The notes under the pieces were generated by a model that had not been told where the DNA came from, made no database searches, and saw only the letters and a program-made list of their open reading frames with translations. Below, piece after piece: positions 51,001 to 59,280 of a stretch of DNA of 64,000 bases. Location of the stretch: the NCBI GenBank assembly GCA_013391385.1, contig JACBFI010000011.1:1-64000 (forward strand), written 5' to 3'. Every line of letters starts with the position of its first letter. Position 1 is the first letter of the stretch. Source of the DNA: Sediminibacterium sp. Gen4 (GTDB taxonomy: Bacteria > Bacteroidota > Bacteroidia > Chitinophagales > Chitinophagaceae). The position numbers and the translations under genes are program-made.

Positions 51001-51768
51001 ATGCGTATCATTTCATATAATGTCAATGGCATAAGAGCCGCAATGAAAAAAGGTTTTATAGATTGGTTAGCAACCAATCCGGCAGATGTTATTTGTCTGC
51101 AAGAAACAAAAGCCAATCAGGAAGATGTTGATGTAAGTGCCATTGAGAAAATGGGCTATCAAACATTTTGGTATTCTGCTCAAAAAAAGGGCTATAGTGG
51201 TGTTGCCATTTTTACCAAAATAAAACCCGATCAAGTACTTTATGGAAATGGTATTGATCAAAGCGATGCTGAGGGAAGGATAATCAGGGCTGATTTTGGA
51301 GATATTACCCTCATCAATGCATATTTCCCTTCCGGTACCAGTGGAGAGGAAAGACAAACCTATAAATACCAGTGGCTGGATGAATTTTTTACGTACGTAC
51401 AAGAGTTGAGAAAAAAAAGAAAGAAATTGATTGTAACCGGCGATTATAATATTGCGCATACGGAAATCGATATTCATGATCCGAAGGGGAATAAAAAATC
51501 ATCCGGATTTTTACCGGAAGAACGTGCGTGGATGGATCAGTTTTTAGCCAATAAATGGGTGGATACTTTCCGTCACCTTCATCCGGAAGCTACCGGTGCT
51601 TATTCCTGGTGGAGTCAAAGATTTCCATCGGTAAGATTACAAAACAAGGGCTGGAGGATCGACTATATCAGCATTACAGATACATTAGCACCACAATTGA
51701 AAGCCGCTGCTATTTATCCGGATGTGAAACACAGCGATCATTGTCCGATTTACGCAGAGATCATCTAA
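51001..51768 (+). CDS. xth: Exodeoxyribonuclease III family AP endonuclease
   Basis: A 255-residue enzyme of the exonuclease-endonuclease-phosphatase fold. The start MRIISYNVNGIRAAMKKGF at 51001 is typical; an in-frame ATG at 50965 lies within the preceding gene. Catalytic features: Glu in ICLQETKAN, the GDYNIAHTEIDIHDP block, the RIDYIS metal-site loop, and the final His in KHSDHCPIYAEI. It cuts at abasic sites in base excision repair. Confidence 0.95.
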   Translation: MRIISYNVNGIRAAMKKGFIDWLATNPADVICLQETKANQEDVDVSAIEKMGYQTFWYSAQKKGYSGVAIFTKIKPDQVLYGNGIDQSDAEGRIIRADFGDITLINAYFPSGTSGEERQTYKYQWLDEFFTYVQELRKKRKKLIVTGDYNIAHTEIDIHDPKGNKKSSGFLPEERAWMDQFLANKWVDTFRHLHPEATGAYSWWSQRFPSVRLQNKGWRIDYISITDTLAPQLKAAAIYPDVKHSDHCPIYAEII

Positions 51769-51795
51769 TACTGATACAAACTAAAAAAAATAATC

Positions 51796-52101
51796 GTGTA
51801 TATCTATAATGTAACCATTCAATTAGTCTGGGGTATTCATGAAGACTGGCTGCAATGGATGAAAACCAAACATATTCCGGAAGTAATGGCTACCGGCTGT
51901 TTTACTGATTTTCGTTTTGTGCGTGTACTTGAAATGGATGAAACTGAAGGACCTACTTATGCCACCCAATATTTTGCTGCAACCAAAGAAGACTATGATC
52001 GTTATATCGAGCACCATGCCGCTGCCTTACGAAAAGATGCGTTGGATGTTTGGGGTAATCAATTCGCAGGTTTTCGTTCTTTAATGCAGGTTGTGAATTG
52101 A
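51796..52101 (+). CDS. DUF4286 family protein
   Basis: A 101-residue soluble protein with a GTG start (MYIYNVTIQLVWGIHEDWLQWMKTKHIPEVMATG). The pattern of short beta strands with FRFVRVLEMDETEGPTYATQYFA and a C-terminal helix fits DUF4286, a ferredoxin-like alpha-beta fold (dimeric alpha-beta barrel type). Function unknown. It lies 27 nt after xth. Confidence 0.85.
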   Translation: MYIYNVTIQLVWGIHEDWLQWMKTKHIPEVMATGCFTDFRFVRVLEMDETEGPTYATQYFAATKEDYDRYIEHHAAALRKDALDVWGNQFAGFRSLMQVVN

Positions 52102-52335
52102 GTGTGGATAGTTTTGCAAATTCATTTTGTCAATCACAAAACTTCGCTATATTGCTCTGAAACCCGCTTCGGGACTGCTTTTCAGCAGAAATCTTCTGAA
52201 ACCATTGATAATAAAGGGTTTCAAGAGATAATGGTGTTGAAACATGCAATGTACAATTGGTACACAATCGGCTGAAATGCTTGTTGGCGAAGGGTTTTAA
52301 GGAATCAGAAAAAGAAGATAAAGTTGTAAAAATAT

Positions 52336-52365
52336 TTTGCTATTTGATAAAAGCGAATAAATTTG
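52336..52365 (+). promoter_or_regulatory. Promoter of the HU gene
   Basis: TTTG (52336-52339), an 18-nt spacer and TAAATTTG (52358-52365) match the Bacteroidota -33/-7 promoter with near-ideal spacing. The rest of the 298-bp gap 52102-52399 shows no gene; a few short GAAACC / GGTTTC complementarities are visible near 52157-52220. Confidence 0.7.
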
Positions 52366-52399
52366 TTTCTCTTATTAAAATACATCTAAAAACACATCT

Positions 52400-52669
52400 A
52401 TGAACAAAGCTGAATTAATCGCGCAACTCGCAGAAGATGCAGGTATCACCAAAACTCAAGCTAACGCTGCTTTAGATTCTTTTGTTGATACTGTAACTAA
52501 AACCCTGAAAAAAGGTGATAAAGTTACTTTAGTAGGTTTCGGTACTTTCTCTGTATCTAAGCGTGCTGCTCGTACAGGTCGTAACCCTCAAACTGGTGAG
52601 ACTATCAAGATCAAAGCTAAAAAAGTTGCCCGCTTCAAAGCCGGTAAAGAACTGAGCGCTAAGATCTAA
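52400..52669 (+). CDS. hup: HU family DNA-binding protein
   Basis: An 89-residue histone-like protein: [32 protein letters not shown], then [30 protein letters not shown] with the DNA-bending arm ([10 protein letters not shown]) and the C-terminal [15 protein letters not shown]. It binds DNA as a dimer and compacts the nucleoid. The strong promoter upstream and terminator downstream suggest high expression. Confidence 0.97.
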   Translation: MNKAELIAQLAEDAGITKTQANAALDSFVDTVTKTLKKGDKVTLVGFGTFSVSKRAARTGRNPQTGETIKIKAKKVARFKAGKELSAKI

Positions 52670-52691
52670 TCTAAGCCTCCAAAAAGAATTG

Positions 52692-52714
52692 AACCCCGCT
52701 TTCGCGGGGTTTTT
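52692..52714 (+). terminator. Intrinsic terminator of the HU gene
   Basis: AACCCCGC-TTTC-GCGGGGTT stem-loop followed by a T-rich stretch, 22 nt after the stop codon. Confidence 0.95.
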
Positions 52715-52757
52715 CTATTTTTGCAGCTCACTATTTATCAATTTAAACATAATTACC

Positions 52758-52883
52758 ATGGGTAGAGGCGATAAAAAAACCGCTAAAGGAAAGAGATTCA
52801 AAGGTTCATTCGGCAAAAGCCGTCCGGCCAATGCAAAAGCTACTGCTGCAAAAGCAAAGAAAGCAGCTGCGAAAGCTTCTTAA
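52758..52883 (+). CDS. Small ribosomal subunit protein bTHX
   Basis: A 41-residue, strongly basic protein beginning MGRGDKKTAKGKRFKGSFGKSRP, the bTHX/Thx signature, with a Lys/Ala-rich tail (AKATAAKAKKAAAKAS). The longer reading frame back to 52689 runs through the HU terminator and is not the real start. It binds 16S rRNA in the 30S head. Its tail is longer and more Ala/Lys-rich than the short Thermus protein. Confidence 0.9.
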   Translation: MGRGDKKTAKGKRFKGSFGKSRPANAKATAAKAKKAAAKAS

Positions 52884-52891
52884 CAATGTCT

Positions 52892-52951
52892 GATGTTGGA
52901 TCGCTGATGTCGGATTTATTTTATCAAATCCGACATCAGCGATCCAACATC
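52892..52951. repeat. Inverted-repeat element R8, perfect 26-bp arms (GATGTCGGAT words)
   Basis: 52892-52917 and 52926-52951 are perfect reverse complements around an 8-nt loop. Each arm contains GATGTTGGATCGCTGATGTCGGAT-type 8-nt words. The element occupies the whole gap between two convergent genes, ending at the aminotransferase stop codon, and very likely terminates both. Confidence 0.95.
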
Positions 52952-54247
52952 CTATATTTTCTTCTTTGCTATTTCCTCCAACGCAAATACCAGCTTGTCT
53001 AAATCTTGTAGTCGGGTGTATACGTGTGGTGTGACCCTTACACAACTAATGTTTTCCCAGACGATACCAACGGTATGAATTTTATAGGTATTGAACAATG
53101 CCTGATCCAATTGCGCGGGTGTCATGCCATCAATAGATACTCCACAAATTGCGCAAGCATATTCAGGTTTGAAGGAAGTATGTATTTTTACCTTTGGAAT
53201 ATTCCTTGCTTTCTCCGCCCAATAATTTTTCAAGTAACGAATTCGTTCTTCTTTTCTTTTCGCTCCAATCGCATTGTGAAAGTTCAATGCCTCACCTATT
53301 CCCTGTTCTATCGGAAAGCTTCTGGTACCAAGGGTTTCAAACTTTCTGATATCATCACTCCTGGGTTTATCATTACAAACCAAGGGCCATATCTTTTCTA
53401 TTTTTTCTTTCTTGATCCATAACATCCCACTCCCGATCGGAGCGCTGAGAAATTTATGTAAACTGGTGCCGAAATAATCACATTCCAAGTCGGGTATTTT
53501 AAAATCAAGTAACCCAAAAGAGTGAGCACCATCCACAATCACTTCCAATCCACGCCGATGCGCCATCTGTGCAATCTTTTTCACCGGAAGAATTTGTCCG
53601 ATCCAGTTGATGATATGTGTCAGGTGTAAAATCTTTGTTTTTGGAGTGATGGCTTTTTCAAATGCTAATACAATGGCATCATCATTTTCGATCGGAAAAT
53701 CAAAACTGATTTGTGTATAGACAATCCCATCACGCAGCGCTCTTTGCTTCCAAGCCTGGATCATATTCGGATAATCTTGCAGGGTGCCAATCACTTCATC
53801 CCCCGCTTTCAAATCCAATCCAAAAATCACCGTATTGAGCGCTTCAGTAGCATTTCTATTGACTGCAATTTCTTCGGGAGAACAACCTGCCAATGTTGCC
53901 AGCTTATAACGCAAAGGCTCGCGCCCCTGGTCTAAAATGCGCCACATGTAATAGGACGGACCTTCATTGGATATTTGATTGAACCTTTCTACTGCTTCCT
54001 GTACCACCCTGGGAGAAGGACTGACCCCTCCATTGTTGAGATTGATCAGATTGGGGTTCACCGTATAAGATTGTTGAATGACTGTCCAATAATCTTCGTC
54101 TGTAGCCGTTTGTTCCGGACTAAAACCAGCCACACGGTTTTGCTCAGACTCCCATTCAGCGGCATGTAATTGCTGAAACAGACTATTGGCAGAAAAAGCC
54201 CCGGCAAGGAGCCCGATCCTTTGTATAAAATCTCTTCGTTGGTTCAC
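52952..54247 (-). CDS. Class V aminotransferase (isopenicillin N epimerase-like), exported
   Basis: A 431-residue PLP enzyme with a twin-arginine-like N-terminus (NQRRDFIQRIGLLAGAFSAN). The fold-type I core shows INLNNGGVSPSP, NRNATEALNTVIFGLDL, ILHLTHIINWIGQILPV, VDGAHSFGLLDF (PLP-binding Asp) and the Schiff-base lysine in TSLHKFLSAPIGSGM. Substrate unknown. Export is unusual for a PLP enzyme but recurs in this family in Bacteroidota. Divergent from the 54441 gene across repeat R9. Confidence 0.88.
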   Translation of the reverse strand: MNQRRDFIQRIGLLAGAFSANSLFQQLHAAEWESEQNRVAGFSPEQTATDEDYWTVIQQSYTVNPNLINLNNGGVSPSPRVVQEAVERFNQISNEGPSYYMWRILDQGREPLRYKLATLAGCSPEEIAVNRNATEALNTVIFGLDLKAGDEVIGTLQDYPNMIQAWKQRALRDGIVYTQISFDFPIENDDAIVLAFEKAITPKTKILHLTHIINWIGQILPVKKIAQMAHRRGLEVIVDGAHSFGLLDFKIPDLECDYFGTSLHKFLSAPIGSGMLWIKKEKIEKIWPLVCNDKPRSDDIRKFETLGTRSFPIEQGIGEALNFHNAIGAKRKEERIRYLKNYWAEKARNIPKVKIHTSFKPEYACAICGVSIDGMTPAQLDQALFNTYKIHTVGIVWENISCVRVTPHVYTRLQDLDKLVFALEEIAKKKI

Positions 54248-54286
54248 GGTAAAAGGTTGAACAAGAAAGATAATGAAGGGAATTCA

Positions 54287-54406
54287 AAAGTCAAAAGTGA
54301 AAAGTCAAAAGAAGATGATATATGTTATTTTACCACAAAGTTGTTCAGAGTTTGGCACAGAGGTTCACAGTATTTTTTTGACTTTTGACTTTTCACTTTT
54401 GACTTT
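54287..54406. repeat. Inverted-repeat element R9, perfect 25-bp arms (AAAAGTCAAAAGTG words)
   Basis: 54287-54311 and 54382-54406 are perfect reverse complements made of AAAGTCAAAAGTGAAAAGTC words. The 70-nt loop contains ACCACAAAG and GGCACAGAGGTTCACAG words like those nested in R2. It lies between divergent genes; the right arm ends 11 nt before a -7 box. Confidence 0.92.
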
Positions 54407-54417
54407 CAACTTATCCC

Positions 54418-54425
54418 TACCTTTG
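54418..54425 (+). promoter_or_regulatory. Candidate -7 box of the 54441 gene
   Basis: TACCTTTG is a perfect TAnnTTTG match 15 nt before the ATG. A TTTG at 54398-54401, inside the R9 right arm, lies 16 nt upstream and could be the -33 box. Confidence 0.55.
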
Positions 54426-54440
54426 CATAAACTTTCCGGT

Positions 54441-54695
54441 ATGAAACAGCAGGGATGGAAGATGATGGTTTTTTTAGGTGTATTGGTGCTAATCAGTCAG
54501 TTGGCAGATGCACAATGCTCTATTTGTACCAAAACGGCTTCACAGTTAGGTGAAGGACCTGCTAAAGCATTGAATTCAGCTATCATTTATCTGGCAGGAG
54601 CCCCATTGGCTATTATGGGATATATTGGATGGAGATGGTGGAAAAGAGAACAGGATGTAATAAAAAGTGAGGAACAAACTTCTACTAAAGGTTAA
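54441..54695 (+). CDS. Small exported membrane protein with CSIC motif
   Basis: An 84-residue protein: signal peptide (MMVFLGVLVLISQLADAQ), then CSICTKTASQLGEGPAKALNSA, one membrane helix (AIIYLAGAPLAIMGYIGWRWW) and a charged cytosolic tail. The CSICTKTASQLGEGPAK segment strikes me as conserved among Bacteroidota. Function unknown. The ATG at 54441 is chosen because a perfect -7 box precedes it; the frame upstream runs through the R9 repeat. Overlaps the convergent FkbM gene by 4 nt. Confidence 0.8.
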   Translation: MKQQGWKMMVFLGVLVLISQLADAQCSICTKTASQLGEGPAKALNSAIIYLAGAPLAIMGYIGWRWWKREQDVIKSEEQTSTKG

Positions 54696-55441
54696 GGCGT
54701 CTCTACCAGATCTTCATTAATAAATACCAAGTTTTCATCGGAGATAGAAAAAGAAAAATTGTATTTGCTAATGGCCGCAAATACAGCTTTGGAGCATCCT
54801 TTTTTCATTTGATCATGCAACTCTATTACAATTGCCTTTGTTAAAGGCAACCAATACTCATAGTTGCTTTCAAATACTTCCTTTTCAGAACCCTCTATAT
54901 CAATTTTTAATAGATCAATATGATTCCATCCTTGCTCACGCATGATAGTATCAATACAAATAGCAGAAATTGAATTGGGGTCATTAGGGGATGTTTCCTG
55001 AACCATAAAGGAGTTTTTTATTGCTCCATGATCCACTATAATTAAATGAACATCTTTATTCCACAAGCCTTTAAGTAAAGGCTTTACATTAGAATAAGAT
55101 TCAATGTTCTTCGATAAAACTTCAAAATTTTCTTTACTTGGTTCAACTGCTACAATTGAGCAATTGGAATATTTTTGCGAAAAATAAACAGAAGCCAAAC
55201 CAATATTAGCGCCTGCATCTATTATATTTCGTACTTCAAAGGGGAAATTAATATTATACTGATTTCTTAAAAAGACTTGATCAAAAGTAAAATAGTCAGT
55301 TGTTTTGGGTCGCAAATAAAAAGGGCCTTTATATTTTGAAGCCCTTAATACTCCATAAGGCTTTAGTTTAACCTTTATATAAAGTTTGATTGCATCAATT
55401 AACCCGAATGCTTTAGTCATTTTTTTGAAACGAGATGACAT
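54692..55441 (-). CDS. FkbM family methyltransferase
   Basis: A 249-residue SAM-dependent methyltransferase: motif I NIIDAGANIGLASVYFSQKY (about 73-92), acidic motif AVEPSKENFEVL, and the FkbM block IDLLKIDIEGSEKEVFE. Enzymes of this family O-methylate sugars of polysaccharides. It is next to glycosyltransferases, so surface glycan modification is likely. Confidence 0.88.
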   Translation of the reverse strand: MSSRFKKMTKAFGLIDAIKLYIKVKLKPYGVLRASKYKGPFYLRPKTTDYFTFDQVFLRNQYNINFPFEVRNIIDAGANIGLASVYFSQKYSNCSIVAVEPSKENFEVLSKNIESYSNVKPLLKGLWNKDVHLIIVDHGAIKNSFMVQETSPNDPNSISAICIDTIMREQGWNHIDLLKIDIEGSEKEVFESNYEYWLPLTKAIVIELHDQMKKGCSKAVFAAISKYNFSFSISDENLVFINEDLVETP

Positions 55442-55568
55442 AGATACCTATTATAATGATTATACGATAATGCAAAGTACAACATAGCATCTTGATCTTT
55501 CAATATTTGGTTAAACTAAACATTATAGCTTATTTTGTTATTAATATTATAGCCGTTTGGCATCAGAA

Positions 55569-56447
55569 ATGACACAGCACCCCGCATTAGTTAGTATTGT
55601 AATTCCTTGTTATAACCATGGAAAATATCTTCAAGAAGCATTGGATAGTATAGATTACAATAAAATCAACTACGGTGTTGAAATTATTATAGTTGATGAC
55701 GGATCTTCTGATCATGAAACACTTCAAAAATTAGAGAGTCTAAAGCAGCTCAATTATACGGTTATTCATCAAATCAATGGAGGGCCTGGCAAGGCTCGCA
55801 ACACTGGAATAAATGTTGCGGCTGGGAAGTACATTCTACCATTAGATGCTGACAATAAAATAGATCCTAATTACATCAATAAAGCCATTCCTATATTAGA
55901 AAAAAATCAGGCCGACATTGTATACGCTGCTCCAATTTTTTTTGGAGACACTTCAAATAAGAAGCGTCAATTTAAAGTTCGCCCATTTGATGATTTAGGG
56001 CTTGTTACAGGAAATTGTGCAGATGCCTGTGCAATATATAGAAAAGAAGTATGGATGAAAAATGGTGGCTATGATGAAGTCATGCCTTATTTTGGATTTG
56101 AAGATTGGGATTTTTGGATTACTGCATCAAAAAATAACTTCACTTTTCATTTCATCAATGAGAAGTTATTTTTCTATCGTATTGATAATAACTCAATGAT
56201 TACGCAATTCGACAACAAAGAAAGAAGTGTTTTAATTCATCGCTACTTAGCAAAAAAGCACTCTGATTTCTTTTTGGAGAAGCTAGTAAAAATTACTTAT
56301 ATCAGAGAACGATACTTTTATGATCTATTGCGCTTTCCAATAACACCTATTGTTTATTTACTATACTGGTTAGGTATACTTGAAAACACAACATTAAGGG
56401 CAAAAAAGAAATATTCACACTATGAAGTCAATAAAAAATTAGTTTGA
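55569..56447 (+). CDS. Family 2 glycosyltransferase
   Basis: A 292-residue GT-A enzyme: VSIVIPCYNHGKYLQEALDSI, VDDGSSDHETL, GGPGKARNTGINVAAGKYILPLDADNKI (DxD-type metal site DAD), and a GFEDWDFWI block. The ATG at 55569 is preferred over a TTG 12 nt upstream. It transfers a sugar from a nucleotide sugar during surface polysaccharide assembly; donor unknown. 17 nt separate it from the next glycosyltransferase. Confidence 0.9.
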   Translation: MTQHPALVSIVIPCYNHGKYLQEALDSIDYNKINYGVEIIIVDDGSSDHETLQKLESLKQLNYTVIHQINGGPGKARNTGINVAAGKYILPLDADNKIDPNYINKAIPILEKNQADIVYAAPIFFGDTSNKKRQFKVRPFDDLGLVTGNCADACAIYRKEVWMKNGGYDEVMPYFGFEDWDFWITASKNNFTFHFINEKLFFYRIDNNSMITQFDNKERSVLIHRYLAKKHSDFFLEKLVKITYIRERYFYDLLRFPITPIVYLLYWLGILENTTLRAKKKYSHYEVNKKLV

Positions 56448-56464
56448 TAAAATAGTAGCAGCAA

Positions 56465-57361
56465 ATGGTAATTGAAAAAAGACATTTGAATAAAAGTGAT
56501 CATAAAGAAGAGTACATATTCTCTATTATGATACCTAGTTGGAATAATTTGAATTACCTGCAGCTTTGCATAAACAGCATTCGGAAAAACTCCTATTATC
56601 CACATCAACTTATTGTTCATATAAACGAGGGTTCTGATGGAACTTTAGAATGGATTCAATCACAACCCGATATCAGTTATTCATACAGTACTGTTAATGT
56701 AGGCGTTTGTTACGCACTCAATAGCTGTAGAACATTGGCCATAACAGATTATTTATTGTACATTAATGATGATATGTATGTTTGTCCCAACTGGGATAAA
56801 CCCTTACTAGATGAAATAAAAAAAATTGGGCACAAATATTTTTTCCTTTCAGCAACAGCCATTGAAATCAAAGCCCAGAGCAGCTGTTCTATTCAGAAAA
56901 ATTTTGGGACGTCCATTGATCAATTTCAAGAAGAAACACTCATTGAAGAATTCGCCACTATTCCATTTCACGACTGGCAGGGAGCTACCTGGCCACCCAA
57001 TGTTGTACATAAAGATATATGGGACCTGGTGGGCGGCTATAGCATCGAATTCAGTCCGGGCATGTATTCCGACCCCGATTTCTCCATGAAACTCTGGCAG
57101 GTAGGTATCCGTCTGTTTAAAGGATTGGAAAAAAGTAGGGTGTATCACTTCGGATCTATTTCTGTAAAAAGGGTAAAACGTAATAAAGGCTATTACACAT
57201 TTATTGCGAAATGGGGTATGACTTCCGGTACCTTATCGAAATATTATTTAAGAAGGGGCGCTAAATTTGACGGCCCGCTTTCAGAACAACAGATTCCTAA
57301 ACTTGTACATATCAAGAACTTCTTCAAACGCTGTTGGAATGCGGCTTTTCAAAATGGTTAA
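56465..57361 (+). CDS. Family 2 glycosyltransferase
   Basis: A 298-residue GT-A enzyme: FSIMIPSWNNLNYLQLCINSI, VHINEGSDGTLEWI, NVGVCYALNSCRTLAITDYLLYINDDMYVCPNW (DD metal site) and SPGMYSDPDFSMKLW. Substrate unknown. It overlaps the convergent glycosyltransferase at 57358 by 4 nt. Confidence 0.9.
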   Translation: MVIEKRHLNKSDHKEEYIFSIMIPSWNNLNYLQLCINSIRKNSYYPHQLIVHINEGSDGTLEWIQSQPDISYSYSTVNVGVCYALNSCRTLAITDYLLYINDDMYVCPNWDKPLLDEIKKIGHKYFFLSATAIEIKAQSSCSIQKNFGTSIDQFQEETLIEEFATIPFHDWQGATWPPNVVHKDIWDLVGGYSIEFSPGMYSDPDFSMKLWQVGIRLFKGLEKSRVYHFGSISVKRVKRNKGYYTFIAKWGMTSGTLSKYYLRRGAKFDGPLSEQQIPKLVHIKNFFKRCWNAAFQNG

Positions 57362-58281
57362 GCATCTATTTTAAAGAACATTTTGATACAAAATAAGATC
57401 TTCATAAATGCTGATTTCTTTTTATAAGCTAGTATAACGTACCTGTATTTGAAAAAAGTACTCATACGTTTCCACCGGCTCCAAACATCTGTTTTTCGAT
57501 AGGTTGTTGCGAGTATTTCAAACACCTTTTTTTGATCAGATAATGATGCAGGGCATTTCTCAAACAGCAATTGCATTCTTTTTCTGGCAATCTCTATTCT
57601 CGCGCGTTTTGTTGGCTTCTCTCTTCCATGCTGTCGGGTATTGGCTCCAATAGCATTGTGCGTGTGTTGTCTGTATTGAACCAATACTTCATTTACATAT
57701 TGGATACCACCATAACAGGATGCTACAAATCCAAGCCAAAAATCGTGGGTTACGATGGTTGGAAAGGGCGTACATTTTTCAATCAACTCCTTTCTGAACA
57801 ACATGGCATGTCCCGGAGCCCAAGCACCAATAGCATACATGAGACAATTATCGTACGTAAGTTGATTCTTAATATCAGACATTTTTTTGAGCAGCGACTC
57901 CCCTTTTTCATCTATCAGCATTGAATCACTATATACAGCGATATTATCTTGCAAGTGTGAAAGCAATGTTTCCAGTTTATGAGGCAGCCAAATATCATCT
58001 TGATCACTGAGAGCCACCAATGAACAAGTAGCATTCAGCATACCCCTTTCAAAGCTTTTGATATATCCGATATTCTCATCATTGATGAATAAACGAATTC
58101 GATCATCATGCGCATAGGTTTTGATGATGGCAACCGTATTATCAGTTGACCCATCATCAACGATGAGGATTTCTTTTGGAGCGTTGGTTTGTTGAAGTAT
58201 ACTATCTAACTGCTGCCTGAGATATTTTTCCCCGTTATAAGTAGCCATCACGACTGAAATATCAGATGCAGTAAAAGACAT
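57358..58281 (-). CDS. Family 2 glycosyltransferase (rhamnosyltransferase-like)
   Basis: A 307-residue GT-A enzyme: ISVVMATYNGEKYLRQQLDSILQQT, VDDGSTDNTVAII, NIGYIKSFERGML, LVALSDQDDIWLPHKLE (DQDD metal site), and a C-terminal amphipathic tail. The ALSDQDDIW block is typical of rhamnosyl- and related transferases; donor not established. Ten nt downstream of meaB on the same strand. Confidence 0.9.
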   Translation of the reverse strand: MSFTASDISVVMATYNGEKYLRQQLDSILQQTNAPKEILIVDDGSTDNTVAIIKTYAHDDRIRLFINDENIGYIKSFERGMLNATCSLVALSDQDDIWLPHKLETLLSHLQDNIAVYSDSMLIDEKGESLLKKMSDIKNQLTYDNCLMYAIGAWAPGHAMLFRKELIEKCTPFPTIVTHDFWLGFVASCYGGIQYVNEVLVQYRQHTHNAIGANTRQHGREKPTKRARIEIARKRMQLLFEKCPASLSDQKKVFEILATTYRKTDVWSRWKRMSTFFKYRYVILAYKKKSAFMKILFCIKMFFKIDA

Positions 58282-58290
58282 AGGGTAGTA

Positions 58291-59196
58291 TTACTGTTGA
58301 GTATAAGAATGAATAAAACTAAAAAGGTTAAATGTTCCTTCTGAGCGTAATGATGCGATCTTATCTTTTAAAACCTGCTTATTGATATCTTTCATACGAT
58401 GTTGCTGAATTAATTTCCATGCTCTTTCTGTCAGCAACCAATCTTTTCTTTCAGAATGATGTACTTCCTGCTGGTGTTGCTCGATGGCAGTGGCGAGTTC
58501 TGCTAAGCCTGTTTTATCTGTTGCAATTGTTTTGATGACGGGTATCGCTGTAGTTGTCTGATGAAAAGCAGGGGCTAACATCATTCTTAAATTGCGTACA
58601 AAAGTATCTGCCTCGGGGCGGTCACTTTTATTCACAACAAAAATATCAGCGATCTCCATTAAGCCGGCTTTCATGGTTTGTACTTCATCACCTGCCTCGG
58701 GAACCACTACCACAACAGTAGTATCTGCCAAACCTGCAATCTCAATCTCACTTTGTCCAACTCCTACTGTTTCAACAATGATATGATCAAATCCAACTGC
58801 TTGCATCAATGCAGTAATTTCAATAATATGCGGATGCAACCCTCCCAAAGATCCTCTGGTAGCCAACGATCTGATAAATACATTGGGATGATTGTACCAA
58901 TCACTCATCCGTATCCGATCTCCTAAAACAGCTCCCAGATTGAAAGGAGAAGAAGGGTCTATACACAATACACCTACTTTTTTGTCCGCAAGCACCCACT
59001 GATGTATCAATGCATCCACCAATGTGCTCTTACCGGCTCCCGGTGGACCTGTAATGCCCGTAACAGCAGCATGTCCAACAGGTAACTTACCCAAAAATTG
59101 TTCATACCCCTCCACTTCATTCTCTACCAATGAAATACTTCTGGCTAGCGCTTTTGGTTCAGATAATGCTATTTGTTGTAATAATTGATCCCACAT
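58291..59196 (-). CDS. meaB: Methylmalonyl-CoA mutase-associated GTPase MeaB
   Basis: A 301-residue G3E GTPase: Walker A GITGPPGAGKSTLVDAL (about 47-63), the IDPSSPFNLGAVLGDRIRM switch, VETVGVGQSEIEIAGLADTTVVV, and base-specificity NKSDRPEAD. MeaB loads and protects adenosylcobalamin on methylmalonyl-CoA mutase. No mutase gene is in the window. It is co-directional with a glycosyltransferase by chance or shared transcription. Confidence 0.93.
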   Translation of the reverse strand: MWDQLLQQIALSEPKALARSISLVENEVEGYEQFLGKLPVGHAAVTGITGPPGAGKSTLVDALIHQWVLADKKVGVLCIDPSSPFNLGAVLGDRIRMSDWYNHPNVFIRSLATRGSLGGLHPHIIEITALMQAVGFDHIIVETVGVGQSEIEIAGLADTTVVVVVPEAGDEVQTMKAGLMEIADIFVVNKSDRPEADTFVRNLRMMLAPAFHQTTTAIPVIKTIATDKTGLAELATAIEQHQQEVHHSERKDWLLTERAWKLIQQHRMKDINKQVLKDKIASLRSEGTFNLFSFIHSYTQQ

Positions 59197-59280
59197 ATTG
59201 TGATCGGTAGCTTAAATTTAAGTTTACTATTGCAAAAGAAAGTATTTGCTTCGAGAGTATCACCCATTCGTTGATATATC

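Noticed and set aside
52689..52757. N-terminal extension of the bTHX reading frame
   Set aside because: It runs through the HU terminator hairpin and T tract; the family start MGRGDKK is at 52758.
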